Positions 43,831 to 54,599 of a stretch of DNA of 64,000 nucleotides are shown piece after piece. The number at the start of each line of letters is the position of its first letter. Position 1 is the first letter of the stretch. The notes beneath the pieces are model-generated. The model made no database searches. It saw only the letters and a program-made list of their open reading frames with translations, and was not told where the DNA came from. The stretch comes from Anastrepha obliqua (taxonomy: Eukaryota > Arthropoda > Insecta > Diptera > Tephritidae): the NCBI RefSeq assembly GCF_027943255.1, contig NC_072893.1, positions 93,999,784 to 94,063,783 on the forward strand. The letters run 5' to 3'. The translations under genes were made by a program, and so were the position numbers.

Positions 43831-44870
43831 TGAGAATTACTCTAATTACATGGAAATACTAAATATCCGTCCGTCCGTCCGTTCGTCTGATGCTGCAACC
43901 TACAATTCTCATTGTCTATGAGTTTAATTGATTCTATTTAACATCCAGTCCAAATTAAATTTTATTAAATTTACCCTTTTCTAAAATGTGCGCAGGTGCT
44001 TACTTTTGAGATCGTTCAGGTCTTGCAAAGATAGCAACTTCTTACAAATTTTTAATTTGAATAACAAAATTATGTTATCTGATGTTGCCATATGATTTTT
44101 ATTGCAAAATAAAAACTAGAAACATATTTCATTTGAATTCTAAAATAGCTGTCCGAGAAAAGGTGTTTTAACCGGCTTTAATAAAAAATATTTTTAGCGG
44201 GTATTAGCCTATCAAGAAATAAATGAAAAAATATATTAATTATTAACCTTTCGTGAGATAGAGCCAGAAATTGTCACCAAAACCATTGAGAATTTGGCTA
44301 ACAAGTTACACTACTGAACGCTGCATTAATAAAAACGTATTCCGTAAATAATGGAAATATTTGCTCGTTAGGATAAATCACAAAAGTTCCGAAGAAATAG
44401 GTTTTTGATAATTTCTTTAAACCTGTGGGAGTAGTATAAATACTCCGAATGGTAATTTAGTTCTTATGAAAAATATGAATATTACTTGCTTTATTTCGCG
44501 AATTTTTCTTTTGAGAAGTATATTCAAAGCTTTTAATGGAGGCGTGGCATCGCGGCAACTTTTTTTGCATTTCGATTGGGGCTACAAAATAAAACCAGCC
44601 AAGTTTCGTGTTTCTACTCTTATTATTTTATGAGTTAGTAAATACTTTAAAATGTGCAATTTTTGTAGTTAAGAAAAGGAGTTTTAGGATATAACCCCGC
44701 CTATGGGGCTGCCCCCCATTTTGCATTAGACCCCGACTTAGCTGGCTGAACTCTGTATTCATCCTTTCATTGAGTTACACAGTTGACCACAAGATAAGCA
44801 ATTTACTAAAATTTGCAATCCCTGGCGAGAAGAGCAGTTCTATGTAAATTATAGCTTTTGTCTTACCATA
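43831..44870. other. No gene recognised
   Basis: AT-rich, with a short (CCGT)n run near 43870. No coding region can be supported between the jockey 5' truncation and the 3' end of gene 3. Confidence 0.5.
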
Positions 44871-44922
44871 TACACGCATTTTATTTATTTCTCATCTCGT
44901 TCCTTGCATTCATAAATAAATA

Positions 44923-44928
44923 CTATTT
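44923..44928 (-). terminator. Possible polyadenylation signal of gene 3
   Basis: AATAAA on the minus strand immediately after the stop codon of gene 3; another AATAAA lies about 40 bases further downstream near 44883. Confidence 0.4.
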
Positions 44929-44929
44929 A

Positions 44930-45842
44930 TTAATTCAGATTAATCACACGCCTCTGGCCATTTCTAATGGGAATTCGTCGTCGTACAATACGTCTCTTGT
45001 TTTGTCCCGGCCGGCGTATCCTTATTGGACGACGTCTCCGCAAGTTGTTACGACGTCTGCGTGGGTTGTTACGGCGTCTGCGTCTGTTAGCAGGCACACG
45101 TCTACGTTGTTGGCGAATGTTCCATTGACGCGCTTGATTTCTTGGTGCGAAACTAGATGGTTGGTCTTGTGCGGCACGTTCTTCTGTAAGAATATCGTTC
45201 TCGGCACTTTCTGCTTCAACGTAATCATTGCTGGTAGAGCGGTCATCTTCATTTTCATTTTCCTTATCGGATGGTCCAGTAGCCACCGGCGACCGACGGT
45301 CGTCTGACGACGAACTTTGGTAACTGTCGATTGACCCTAGGCCATCGTCATTAATATCATCGTTATAGTAGTCATCATATTCATCTTCGAAACCATTACT
45401 ATCTATATAAGACGTAGCACGTGCAGGAGCTGCTGTCGTCGTTGTCGTTGTTGTCGTCGTTGTCGTTGTCGTTGTTGATCCCGTCGTTGTCGTCGTTGTC
45501 GTCGTAGGCAGGGTGGAGGTATATGTCGTAGAAGGCGCTGTCGAACATTGAGTTCCTCCCTTCAATGATACCAATCTATTGATGAAGCCAGTTGAGATTA
45601 CTCTGCCCGATGCTTCAGCATCCTCGTCCTGAGCTACCGCGCGATGACGAGGGCCCAAAATTCTATATCTACTGCCATGTTTTCTCTTCAGATCTCTTGC
45701 TGTAAAGTAAAAAAAAAAATAGAAAACTTTTTGTTTAGAATATTATAAAAATATTGTTGCAATTTTTCTTACCTGTAGTTTCTAATGCGCCTGCTGCTAT
45801 AAGCAACAGCACTGGTAATAAATATGACCAGGTGGACTTCAT
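44930..45842 (-). CDS. Secreted poly-Thr/Arg-rich protein, cluster member 3
   Basis: The predicted protein has 279 residues. Exon 1 (45842-45773) encodes signal peptide YLLPVLLLIAAGALETT. A 73 bp phase-1 intron (45772-45700) leads to exon 2 (45699-44930). Residues 55-71 are GRVISTGFINRLVSLKG, nearly the same as member 4. A Thr block follows (88-112: runs of 8 and 14 Thr split by Gly-Ser), then acidic Asp/Tyr/Glu (127-200, DEYDDYYNDDINDD), then an Arg tail (222-275) with repeated NNPRRRR / NNLRRRR. The Thr run is likely O-glycosylated if secreted. One Cys only. The Thr codons form an ACG/ACA microsatellite that may vary in length. Function unknown. Confidence 0.88.
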
Positions 45843-45973
45843 TTGCGGTTCACCACAGCTGATTTGCGGATTCAAATTAAGTCTCAGCTCTAAATATTTT
45901 TCTTGAAGTCGTTCTTCGACTTGTTCGACTGAATGAACTGAATGAACTACACGATTCCCTATCAGCAGACAGA

Positions 45974-45981
45974 CTTTTATA
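45974..45981 (-). promoter_or_regulatory. TATA box of cluster gene 3
   Basis: TATAAAAG on the minus strand about 132 bp upstream of the ATG. The direct repeat TTCAGTTCATTCAG lies about 40 bp downstream of it, near the expected transcription start. Confidence 0.75.
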
Positions 45982-46104
45982 TGTGTTGAGCTATTTACTA
46001 AAACCATGAAAAATCATGATTAATCTCTAATAATTTACAGTTAATTGAGTAACAAATATGAAGTTTTCGGAATAAAATAAAAAATGCTCGCAAAAAATTA
46101 CATA

Positions 46105-47198
46105 CATTCTGTCAAAAAATATCGGGAATTGTTCATTTAAAAAGCGCCCATTGCACACATTTCCAAATTTTTTTTTTTTGCTGGATTGGTTGTACAACTG
46201 TTCTCTATAGTATCGCAGAGTTTGAGAGTGATCTGTCAGTTAGCTTGTTTTCGGCATTTAATTATATCAGTCAACCGCAGGTGTGCCTGCGATTTTCGCT
46301 ATGGATAAAAATATCGAACAAAGAATTTCGTACGCCGAATCGTTGAAAATGTTGCAGAAAGCCTATGGCGACTATGCTTTATGTTTGGTGTAAGGCTTTT
46401 GCAGAGGGCCGAGAAGTCGTGGAAGATTTACCCCGATCTGGTCGCCCATCAACGTTTTCAACGGATGAAAAAGTTGACAAAGTAAGGAAACGGTGCTGGA
46501 AAACTATCATTTAAGTTTGAGGTAGGTAGCTGGAGACCTTAGCGTGTCTCACGAATCAGCTCGCAGCGTTTTACACCATCAATTGGGCATGAGATGCGTG
46601 GCTGCTGGACTCGTTACAAGAGAGTTGAATTTCTTTCGAAAAATCCATCGAAAGCAGAAAACTAAAAATGAAACTCATGCTACTCGTTTTCTTTGATTAT
46701 CATGGTATTGTGCACTCGGAATTCGTTCCAAATGGTTCTACGATAAATAAAGACTATTATTCGGAATATTAACGGCCCACTTTGTGGAAAGAAAACTCAT
46801 GGATCTTGCACCATGATAACGCACCGTCTCACAAAGTTAATATTGTATGGTAAACACTTTTTTGACCAAAAACTAGACAAATACCATCGAAAACCCACCG
46901 AAATTCACCGAAATTCACCTGATTTAGTCTTCTGTAACCTTTCCTTTTCCCAAAACTTAAATTTCCACTCCGCGGATTCCGCTTTGAGTCGATAGAGGCT
47001 ATTAAGGAGAATTCGCAGAAGGAGCTGAAGAAGATCTCTTCAAACGGCTTTAAAAGGTGCTTTGACGACTGAACGAATCGTTAGCATATCTGTATTGCTT
47101 TGAATGGACCCTATTTTGAAGGCGACAAATTAAATTTGGTGATTAAACAATTATTTTGCGTTTTATTGAACAATTCCCGGTACTTTTTTGACAGAATG
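46105..47198 (+). mobile_element. mariner, 1094 bp, decayed
   Basis: CATTCTGTCAAAAAATATCG at the left mirrors the right end (CGGTACTTTTTTGACAGAATG), with TA on both sides (46103-46104, 47199-47200). Inside, the plus strand keeps MDKNIEQRISYAESLKMLQK (46301), VTRELNFFRKIHRKQKTK, FDYHGIVHSEFVPNG and LHHDNAPSHKVN with the second catalytic Asp. Many frameshifts and internal deletions; long inactive. Different subfamily from the other mariners. Confidence 0.88.
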
Positions 47199-47200
47199 TA

Positions 47201-48200
47201 TAAATACAAATTATCAAATTAATTTTTTATTCTAAATCGCAGATGTTTTGCCAAGAGGAAGAAACTTTGCAAAAGAATACGAAAAATACCCAACAAAGGG
47301 CGTAAGTGCCGCTCATCATGTTGTTGTGGTATGGATTTTTTTTCGAACGGACAAACTAATTAATTAGTTATTCACATACAAATAAATTTACACGGCTGAA
47401 AAGCTGTAAGAGTCGAAGAGTAATACAAATTTATACGTCATTTTATTTCATTTCATTCTGCTTTTTTTGATTAAACTAGTTTAAGATAGGCTTGGAAAAC
47501 ACTCACACTGTTCAAAATAATTTTAGCTATGATTGAGAAGTATTTATTTTGTGTAATAAATTCCTAGTACATATTGATTCGTGCAACTTGAGATCGATAT
47601 TATAACAAGTTTTCTAGCTTAATTTTTCCTATTCAAGCAAAATAGTTTTTTAATCGACACAACCGATATTTTACCCAGTTATGTTTATGAATTTTCTCAA
47701 TGCTTGCCAAGCGTTCTTCATTCAGCAGTTGAGTATTGAAGTGAGTTCATTATCCAAGTAAGGGGATAGGCAGGGACCCAATTATAAAATATAATATTAT
47801 ATTTGAATAGATAAAGTGCCAGAACAATTTTGCTGGAAAAAGTTATAACTATAATTTAATATCTACTAAAAAGGGATACAAGAATTTTCTTATAATTTGC
47901 CGAAAATTGTCTCCAAAGAAAGAAAAAAATACAAAATTATTATATTATACTATACATATTATTATTTTTCATTTAACATTTCAACCAAAAGCAATAATTA
48001 AATTGCAATAAATTTATATAAAAAAAAATTATTAAAAAGCTACATTAAGAATTGGGGGATAAAAGTATTATTATATTATTAATAGGGTTCCGTTTTGGTT
48101 TTTCTACAATTGTTGCGATTTTTAATTTTTAAGCTTAACGTCATTTAGTGGTTATTGGGTATGGGAATAAGTTTCCACCCTCGTAAAAGAGGGTAGTATC
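47201..48200. other. No gene recognised
   Basis: Very AT-rich kilobase with long A and T runs. No supported features. Confidence 0.5.
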
Positions 48201-48329
48201 GCCGCTGATACTACTTTTGTGTTCGCACTAGTAATATACTGGTGATTTGAAGGTGTACGAGTATATGTAAAGTCTCGATTGCAGCAGTTGACATTCGTTT
48301 GAAGCGTTAATATTCTTTTTTATCTGACG

Positions 48330-49015
48330 GCAAAAATGTCTACGTTTGTCCCGAGAAAACAGCATTTGCGGGAAGTCATGCTTCCAAAGTGGCGATTTCG
48401 ACGTGAGTTATAAACAACGCGAAGGTGCACCGAAAAAAATCGAAGATACTCAACTACAACAATTATTGGATGAAGACGCATGTCGAACCCTTGATTATAT
48501 GTCCAAAGAGTTGGATGTTGACAGATCAACTGTCGGTAAACGTTTGCAGCTAACTGAGTGCCACATCAATTCAAGGAGAGGGATATCGAGAGACGTTTGG
48601 TGACGTGTGAGATGCTTCTTTAACAGCAGAAAAGAAAAGGTTTTCTAAATCGCATCGTTACTGGCGATGAAAAATGGAATAAAAAATGGAGCCTGTCAGG
48701 AGAACCAGGTCCATTGACAGCAAAAAAAAAATCCTGCTTCAAAGGTTATGTTGTGCATCTGGTGGGATCAGAAGGGTGCCACCTATTATGAATTCCTTAA
48801 ATCATCTGAAACCATCACTGTCGACGTTACCGACTGCAGCTGATGTGTTAGAATCGAGCTTTCAAAGAAAAGCGGCCGGAATGGGATGATAGGCATGAGA
48901 AACTGATTTTGTTGCACAACATTTCCAGGCCACACGTTGCTAAATCGGAAATATTTAGAGGGACTGAATTAGCAATCTTGCTCCACCTATACCCAATATA
49001 TTGCGAGACCAGTTC
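48330..49015 (+). pseudogene. mariner transposase relic
   Basis: ATG 48336 starts MSTFVPRKQHLREVML, then jumps by deletion to a piece equivalent to SGDFDVSYKQREGAPKKIED. After that come LDYMSKELDVDRSTVGKRL (HTH), FLNRIVTGDEKW (first Asp), ILWW-type residues and LILLHNISRPHVAKSEIF, where the second Asp is replaced. It resembles the 34.9 kb mariner in layout (MSxFVP start). Terminal repeats not found. Confidence 0.75.
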
Positions 49016-49179
49016 AAATGGACTCATAATTATATCTTTTTTCAGCGGAAGGAACCGAATACCAGGCATAAAAAAATAGAATTAATAAAACTTTTTTCTC
49101 TGGAAGAACTATGAGCAATATAAGTTGATAAAGCGTTGAAAGCACTTCTTTATTTCCATCTATGCATAGCTGAGTTTTA

Positions 49180-49430
49180 TAGTATAATCGTGGTCGTAGA
49201 AGCGCTGAAGATGGACCAAGTGCTGGAAGTCCATAAAGTGCAGCAACAGCAGAAATCATTGAGGCAGTGTATGATATTGCTTGTGACAATCTCAGGCTGA
49301 CTAAGCGTACACAAAGAATTACATATGGAAAAGCTGTTCTGGAAGTTAGTGCTGCATTTGTTAACTATTCAACAACAAGTAGTGGAACAGTAATTTGCAG
49401 AATTTCCGGAAAATCATAAGAGAGATTGTG
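49180..49430 (+). mobile_element. mariner HTH-linker fragment
   Basis: The plus strand reads SAEDGPSAGSPKSAATAEII then VYDIACDNLRLTKRTQRITY. This matches the E-D-x-P-x-x-G-x-P-K linker and second HTH of mariner transposases. Degenerate and short. Confidence 0.5.
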
Positions 49431-50280
49431 AGTATAAAAACAACTTTCATTTAAAAATTCCCATTTTTTTCTTACTCTTACCAAATCTGTAGATACAAAA
49501 ACAGTAGTTAGGCGAAGATTTGTAACTGACCTGATGTAAAAGATACAGAAATGCCAAAAGCATAGATTTGCAATCCAATGCTATAAATAAGCATACATTT
49601 TTAATGATGTAATTGGAAAAATAGATGAATTAAAATACTTTCGACCGCCATACATATCTTCATTATATGTATATTCAAACGTCATTATTTTCAAAATAAA
49701 AGTTCATTAAAGACAATTTCAACATAGAATGATTGATGAACCGTCCAATTTAAAAGAACAAAAAAAATCATTTATAAATTAAATCGCTTTTGGGCTTTTG
49801 TAGTGCATTTTTAATATCGCAAAACTGCGTAACAAAACCCAACTATAAACGCAACAGCAGCTAAATAATACCTTCAGCCTGCCCCACCGGGATGCTGATC
49901 AAATGTTTACCCAACTTAAAATGAAGGCTTTGATTGTCATTTTCAGCATTTGTAAGGAATCACTAATTTAAAAGTCATTCGATAAAACCTTCCATTTAAA
50001 ATTCGTAGTAAAATGAGTTTAATTATTTAGAAGGAAAATAAACGAAATTAATATTCAGTGGTGAAAACTTTATGGTAAATTATGTTATTCGAAAGATGAA
50101 ACAAAGATGACGGTTTGCCGACTCGCATACGCTTGATAGCTAAAATGAGCTAAACCGACAGGCAACCAATTGAAGGGCTGCTTAATTATTAATTTTTATT
50201 ATAAACTCAGATTTATTAATGATAGTGTTCATCGTTTGTACGTATGTATGTACTGTTATACGTATTTAGTAAAACACAAC
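49431..50280. other. No gene recognised
   Basis: AT-rich spacer; nothing supported. Confidence 0.45.
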
Positions 50281-50287
50281 TTTTCTT

Positions 50288-50434
50288 TCGTGCGCAAGTC
50301 CGTTGGTAGAGAAGATGCGACTTTCTTTGCAAATTTTCTAACGCTTCAAAGTGGGTCAGCAAACAATAAAAAGTGGCCTATATTCAAAACTTATCGCGTA
50401 GGTACGTAGGTTCGAGTCCCCGTGCATGAAAGAT
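50288..50434 (+). repeat. tRNA-like relic with internal insert
   Basis: CTTTCGTGCGC at about 50284 can pair with GTGCATGAAAG at about 50421. CCGTTGGTAGAG looks like a tRNA D-arm/A box, and GGTTCGAGTCC (50409-50419) is a B box. About 60 extra bases separate the anticodon region from the T-arm, so it is not a functional tRNA. A tRNA pseudogene or tRNA-derived SINE head is likely. Confidence 0.4.
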
Positions 50435-50619
50435 TGTTTAGCAACACTTTGCGCTAGAGCAAAAATATTCTCAACAGAACATTCAGTTTTTGGTCTGCCA
50501 GTCCGTTTCTTGAAATTTTTTCACCAACCTTTGAATGGTCGACTCATTCAGACGATTATTAGCACCAAAAAAAATCATGATAAGTTGTTCTTAAAGATCA
50601 ACCGTTTATTCTATAAGTA

Positions 50620-52050
50620 AGATAAGTTACTTAACGTCGAAGAAATGAGGGAAACAGCTTGACTTTGTAAGGTCCTTCGTTTAGACCGCTCAGTAAAGCT
50701 GGTTTCCATTCGAAAACCTGATGGTTCATACACCATTTCCAAATCGGAAACGTTTAGAGCTCTACTCGAAACCCATTTTCCGGGTAGTAGAACTCTCTCT
50801 GAAGTAGAGAGTGGCATGAAAAATAACGGTAGCGACGGTGAAACCTCTAGGTACAGATGGTATATTGCTAGTCGGATAGTGACAAGGGAATCGATAAGGT
50901 TTTCCTTATCTTCCTTTGAGATCTTTAAGTCCCCTGGACCTGACGGAATATATCCAGCAATGCTTAAAAAAAGAGGAGACAGGCTGAAAAGGATCTTCAC
51001 AACCTGTCTTGCACTTGGTTATATACCATCCCAATGGCGACGCGTAAGAGTAGTATTTATTCCGAAACCAGGAAAAGATGACTATACCCTAGCAAAAAGT
51101 TTTCGACCAATCAGTTTGACATCGTTCGTGTTGGAAAGTCTAGAATGAGTGGTGAGAAACATACTCGAGTGGGGGTATTGCCGACAAGTCCACTTAGTAG
51201 AAATCAACACGTCTCCCAGAATGGAAAATCATGTGAATCAGCCTTACACGATCTTTTAAGTAAGATTGAAGCCGGGCTGGAAGCTGACGAATACACCATG
51301 GACGCGTTCGTGGACATTGAGGTGGCTTTTGATAATGCTACTTTCGGCTCAATATGTTCTTCTGCCGAACGACATGGAGTTAATCAAACCATTGTAAAAT
51401 GGATATATTCCAAACTCTCTGAAAGGCTGTTAACTGCTGGTGAGAACAAGGATGTCCCCAAGGGGGCGTTCTTTCTCCGCTGCTGTGGTGCTTCGTCGTA
51501 GACTCTCTATTAGTGGAGATGCAGGAACTCCGTTTTCATGTCCAAGCTTATGCGGACGATGTCTGTGTCCCTAAAAAGGCTTTGCACGAAAGTGCAGAGG
51601 TCTTTCCGATGAAGTTAAATATCTAGGAGTAATCTTGGATAAGAAGCTGACTTGGGAGACACATATTTCACTGAAGGGGAATCGCGCATTGAGGATTTTT
51701 CAGCAATGCCGCAGAGCCTTTGGTAAAACGGCGGGTCTGAAACCTGCGGTTGTCCTATGGATATATACAGCACTTATCAGACCAATCATCACTTACGCCT
51801 CTGTTGTCTGGTGGCGACGGAGCATGGTTAAGTCCACTATCCGGGAACTATACAGGCTGCAAAGAAGTGTATGTTTATGCATTACAGGTCCCATAAGTAC
51901 AACTTCCAGCGATTTCCTAAGCGCTATACTAGATTTGCTCTCCTTGGATCTTAAGATACAACAGGAAGCAATAGAAGTCTACTACATATACAGAGTTCGT
52001 AAAAGATCTTCGAAAATCTTTAGTGAGATTAAAAATTGGAACATTTTATA
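50620..52050 (+). mobile_element. LOA-like LINE RT fragment
   Basis: Plus-strand pieces: KSETFRALLETHFPGSRTLS (50735), FEIFKSPGPDGIYPAMLKKR (50922), VFIPKPGKDDYTLAKSFRPI (51054), SEWIYSK-like residues and FVDIEVAFDNATFGSICSSA (motif A, Gly replaced by Val, 51308), YADDVC (51550, frameshifted), LKPAVVLWIYTALIRPIITY (51738) and LQRSVCLCITG (51858). Same family as 4700-6745: the thumb block is nearly identical. Frameshifts at about 51145, 51500 and 51600 with the RT fingers-palm region shortened; RNase H missing. Confidence 0.85.
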
Positions 52051-52189
52051 GTTAAGCATCAGTTTATCGAGGTTATCATCGAAGATTTCATTTGGGTAGA
52101 AAGAAGAAGTAGATAAATGCACGAAAATGCGTTGTCTCATCGATCGACACTTTTATGAGATACTGTGGTAAATGGTGGTCGCTGGTTTC

Positions 52190-52440
52190 AGCCTTTTGGG
52201 TGCTTTTTTATAGCCCTAAACTCCTTCATGCGCCGCTATAGGCGAATAAGTTTTGCACAACTACCATTCGGTGGTGGCCGGGTTCGAAACCCGCTGTAAG
52301 CACGAAGCACCAAAATGTTACGGTCGTCCCTCTGCGGGCAATGGAAAACCTACGCTTGTATTTCTGCCATGAAAAAGCTCCTTATAATAAACCATCTTAC
52401 AGTTAGGAGGCGGCATAAAAGTCTAGGATCCTCCATTTGT
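52190..52440 (+). repeat. tRNA-derived SINE, 5' part (putative)
   Basis: A B-box-like GGTTCGAAACC at 52281-52291 with a weak A-box-like TAGGCGAATAAG about 50 bases upstream, followed by GGCGGCATAAAAGTCTAGGA and CCTCCATTTGT. It breaks at the TA where the 52442-53370 transposon inserted. The rest continues from 53371. Confidence 0.5.
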
Positions 52441-52441
52441 A

Positions 52442-53370
52442 AAGGGTGTTTTTTTAGAGGTTAGGTTTTCAAGATGAAATAAAACGTATATAATTTAATG
52501 TTATGGCCAAGAATTTAGCTTTATTATAAAGATAAGGGTTCGCCATTATGTTTTAAAAATGATTTCGGGCAAGTGGCCCCCGCAGCTGGCTCGAATAAAT
52601 TCCAGCCGAGAGGCCCAATTTTCGACCACTTTTTGCAGCAATTGGGGCCGTATGTCAGCAATAACGCGCCGAATATTCTCTTCCAAGACGTCAATCGTCT
52701 CGGGCTTATCTGCGTAGACAAGCGACTTCACATAGCCCCACAAGAAATAGTCCAGCGGTGTTATATCGCACGATCTTGGAGGCCACGCCACAGGTCCACG
52801 GCGCGAGATAATGCGCTCACCAAAAGTTTCCTTCAATAAATCGATTGTTGCGTTGGCTGTATGGCATGTAGCACCGTCTTGTTGGAACCAAAGGTCGTCC
52901 CCATCAACATCGTCCACTTCAGGCACGAAAAAGTCATTAATCATGGCTCTATAGCGCTCTCCATTGACTGTAACATTATGGCCGGCTTCATTTTTAAAGA
53001 AATATGGACCAATGATTCCCTCTGCCCATAGAGCACACCAAACAGTAACTTTTTGAAGATGTAACGGCGTCTCAGCAATGGCTTGTGGATTATGTTCACT
53101 CCAAATGCGACAATTTTGCTTATTGACATACCCATTCAACCAAAAGTGAGCTTCATCGCTGAACAAAAACCATTATTTTCGAACCGCGCGAACCGAACCA
53201 TTATTTTCGTAATAAATTTGCACGATTTGCAAACGTTGTTCAGGTGTAAGTCTATTCATTATGAAATGGCAAACCAAACTGAGCATAAATCAAGTGACAG
53301 CTGTCAAAAAGACCATCTACGAAAAAAGTAGTGCCAACTTGAAAACCTAACCTCTAAAAAAACACATCAA
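52442..53370 (-). mobile_element. DD41D element, 929 bp, internally deleted
   Basis: Ends AAGGGTGTTTTTTTAGAGGT and ACCTCTAAAAAAACACATCA (right) form a ~32 bp inverted repeat flanked by TA (52440-52441, 53371-53372). The deletion removes the middle of the N-terminal half of the transposase. Sits inside a SINE. Confidence 0.9.
52546..53260 (-). pseudogene. DD41D transposase, N-terminal deletion
   Basis: The start MNRLTPEQRLQIVQIYYENN (about 53260) is followed almost at once, and in another frame, by FSDEAHFWLNGYVNKQNCRI. So roughly 110-120 residues of DNA-binding domain are lost. The catalytic domain is otherwise one unbroken frame to the stop at 52546: first Asp in SDEAHF, second in WFQQDGATCHTANATIDLL, third in CDITPLDYFLWGYVKSLVY (41 residues between the last two). 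The catalytic triad is complete here, unlike at 23.5 kb. Confidence 0.9.
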
Positions 53371-53372
53371 TA

Positions 53373-53470
53373 CGCACACCACAAATAGCAGGAGGAGCTC
53401 GACGAAACAACTAACCGTCAATCTGTTGTTGATCAAAAAGAAAAGCCTTATCCACCTGCTAGTGCCTTAG
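53373..53470 (+). repeat. SINE 3' part (putative)
   Basis: CGCACACCACAAATAGCAGG and GAGCTC continue the SINE split by the DD41D insertion and match 10800-10860. Confidence 0.5.
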
Positions 53471-53627
53471 TGGAGATATTGATATAGTGGTTTCATCATC
53501 GTATGTATTATATGAAATAGGAAATATGTACTGTTATATTGTTTTTATGTATATTATGTATTGATTTTTTTTTTACTCGCATTATCCTTTTAGTTACAAA
53601 TCGCTTTCTATTGCGTATAATTTACAT

Positions 53628-54492
53628 TCAAACCGCTATCCGTACAATGCGTCTGCGCTGACCACCGCGTCTATTATTGCCGCTTGGGCGTCGTCGACGG
53701 CGATTGCTCGGACCTCTGCGGCGGTAAACACGCTTTTTGGGATTGACGCGCCTACGTCTTTGATTAGGGCGGCGACGTTGTCGTTGCCCCTGCTGGCGAC
53801 GCCTCCTCGGACGTTGCTGACGACGACGGCGACGCCAATTCGAAGGTCGTGCGCGTGCTGCCCGCCCTACTTCATCGAAGGAACTTTGTTCATTTTCAAC
53901 TAGAATGGCGTTGTCTTCATCATCAGCATCATCTTGACTAAGCTCGCTGCCATTGTCGTAGTCGTCATATATGTCGTCATATATATCGTAGCTGTTGCCA
54001 TTACGCAATGCAAAGCGAGAATTGTCTTCTTCATCGCCGATTTCGTCATCGTAAGCATAGTCATTTAATGAAAATCTTTGGATAATATATTGGGGTGCTC
54101 GTGCAGTTGTTGTGTTGCTGGTTGTAATAGTTGTTGGACTAGTTGATGGACTTGTAGTAATCGTTGTTGGTGTGGTATATGTTGATGTTGTGGTCCCCGC
54201 AGTGGTTGCACTTGACGAACCTTTCAGCGACCAGAGTCTGTTAATAAGATCCTGTGAGAGTACGCGGCCAGTGCTCTCATCTTGGCTACGTTTGCCTCTT
54301 CCTACACGTTGTTTGTGGAAGAGTTGATAGTTGTTTTCCGAATCGTGTGGGTTTCCTGTGATCGAAGGAAAAGCCAATATATACTTTTATTGCTACGGCT
54401 AAGGGACTTCAAATGTTGCGTATCTTACCAAATGCTTGCAATGTCACTGCAGCCAAACCTAGCAGCACAAGGGCTACTTTGAAAAACGCCAT
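53628..54492 (-). CDS. Secreted Thr/Arg-rich protein, cluster member 4
   Basis: The predicted protein has 263 residues. Exon 1 (54492-54429) encodes signal peptide FFKVALVLLGLAAVTLQAFG. A 73 bp phase-1 intron (54428-54356) leads to exon 2 (54355-53628). The mature protein opens with a basic stretch ending in a furin-type site RGKR (41-44). Next come GRVLSQDLINRLWSLKG (51-67), a Thr/Ser/Pro block (68-107), an acidic Asp/Tyr region (119-185, with IYDDIYDDYDNG), and an Arg/Gln tail (189-259) of RRRRR runs. It shares the INRL-x-SLKG motif, the block order and both intron phase and length with member 3, so these two are the closest paralogues. Extracellular, possibly mucin-like; exact role unknown. 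Confidence 0.88.
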
Positions 54493-54571
54493 TCTATATA
54501 AAATACTGTATAGCTCCTCTCAGCTAGGACACTACGATGCCAATATTTTTTTTTTACGTTAGCCAATCGTT

Positions 54572-54582
54572 GGAATATATAT
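54572..54582 (-). promoter_or_regulatory. TATA-like box of cluster gene 4
   Basis: TATATATTCC on the minus strand about 85-90 bp upstream of the ATG. Weaker match than at genes 2 and 3; another TATATA lies next to the ATG but is too close to serve. Confidence 0.4.
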
Positions 54583-54599
54583 TTTATGTCTTTTAATAT

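Noticed and set aside
43860..43885. CCGTCCGTCCGTCCG run as a possible CRISPR or satellite array
   Set aside because: Too short; simple tetranucleotide repeat without spacers.
50500..50560. Minus-strand bit resembling a transposase HTH (NNRLNESTIQRLVKKFQET)
   Set aside because: Only about 20 codons; suggestive of a DDE transposon but too short to call as a feature.
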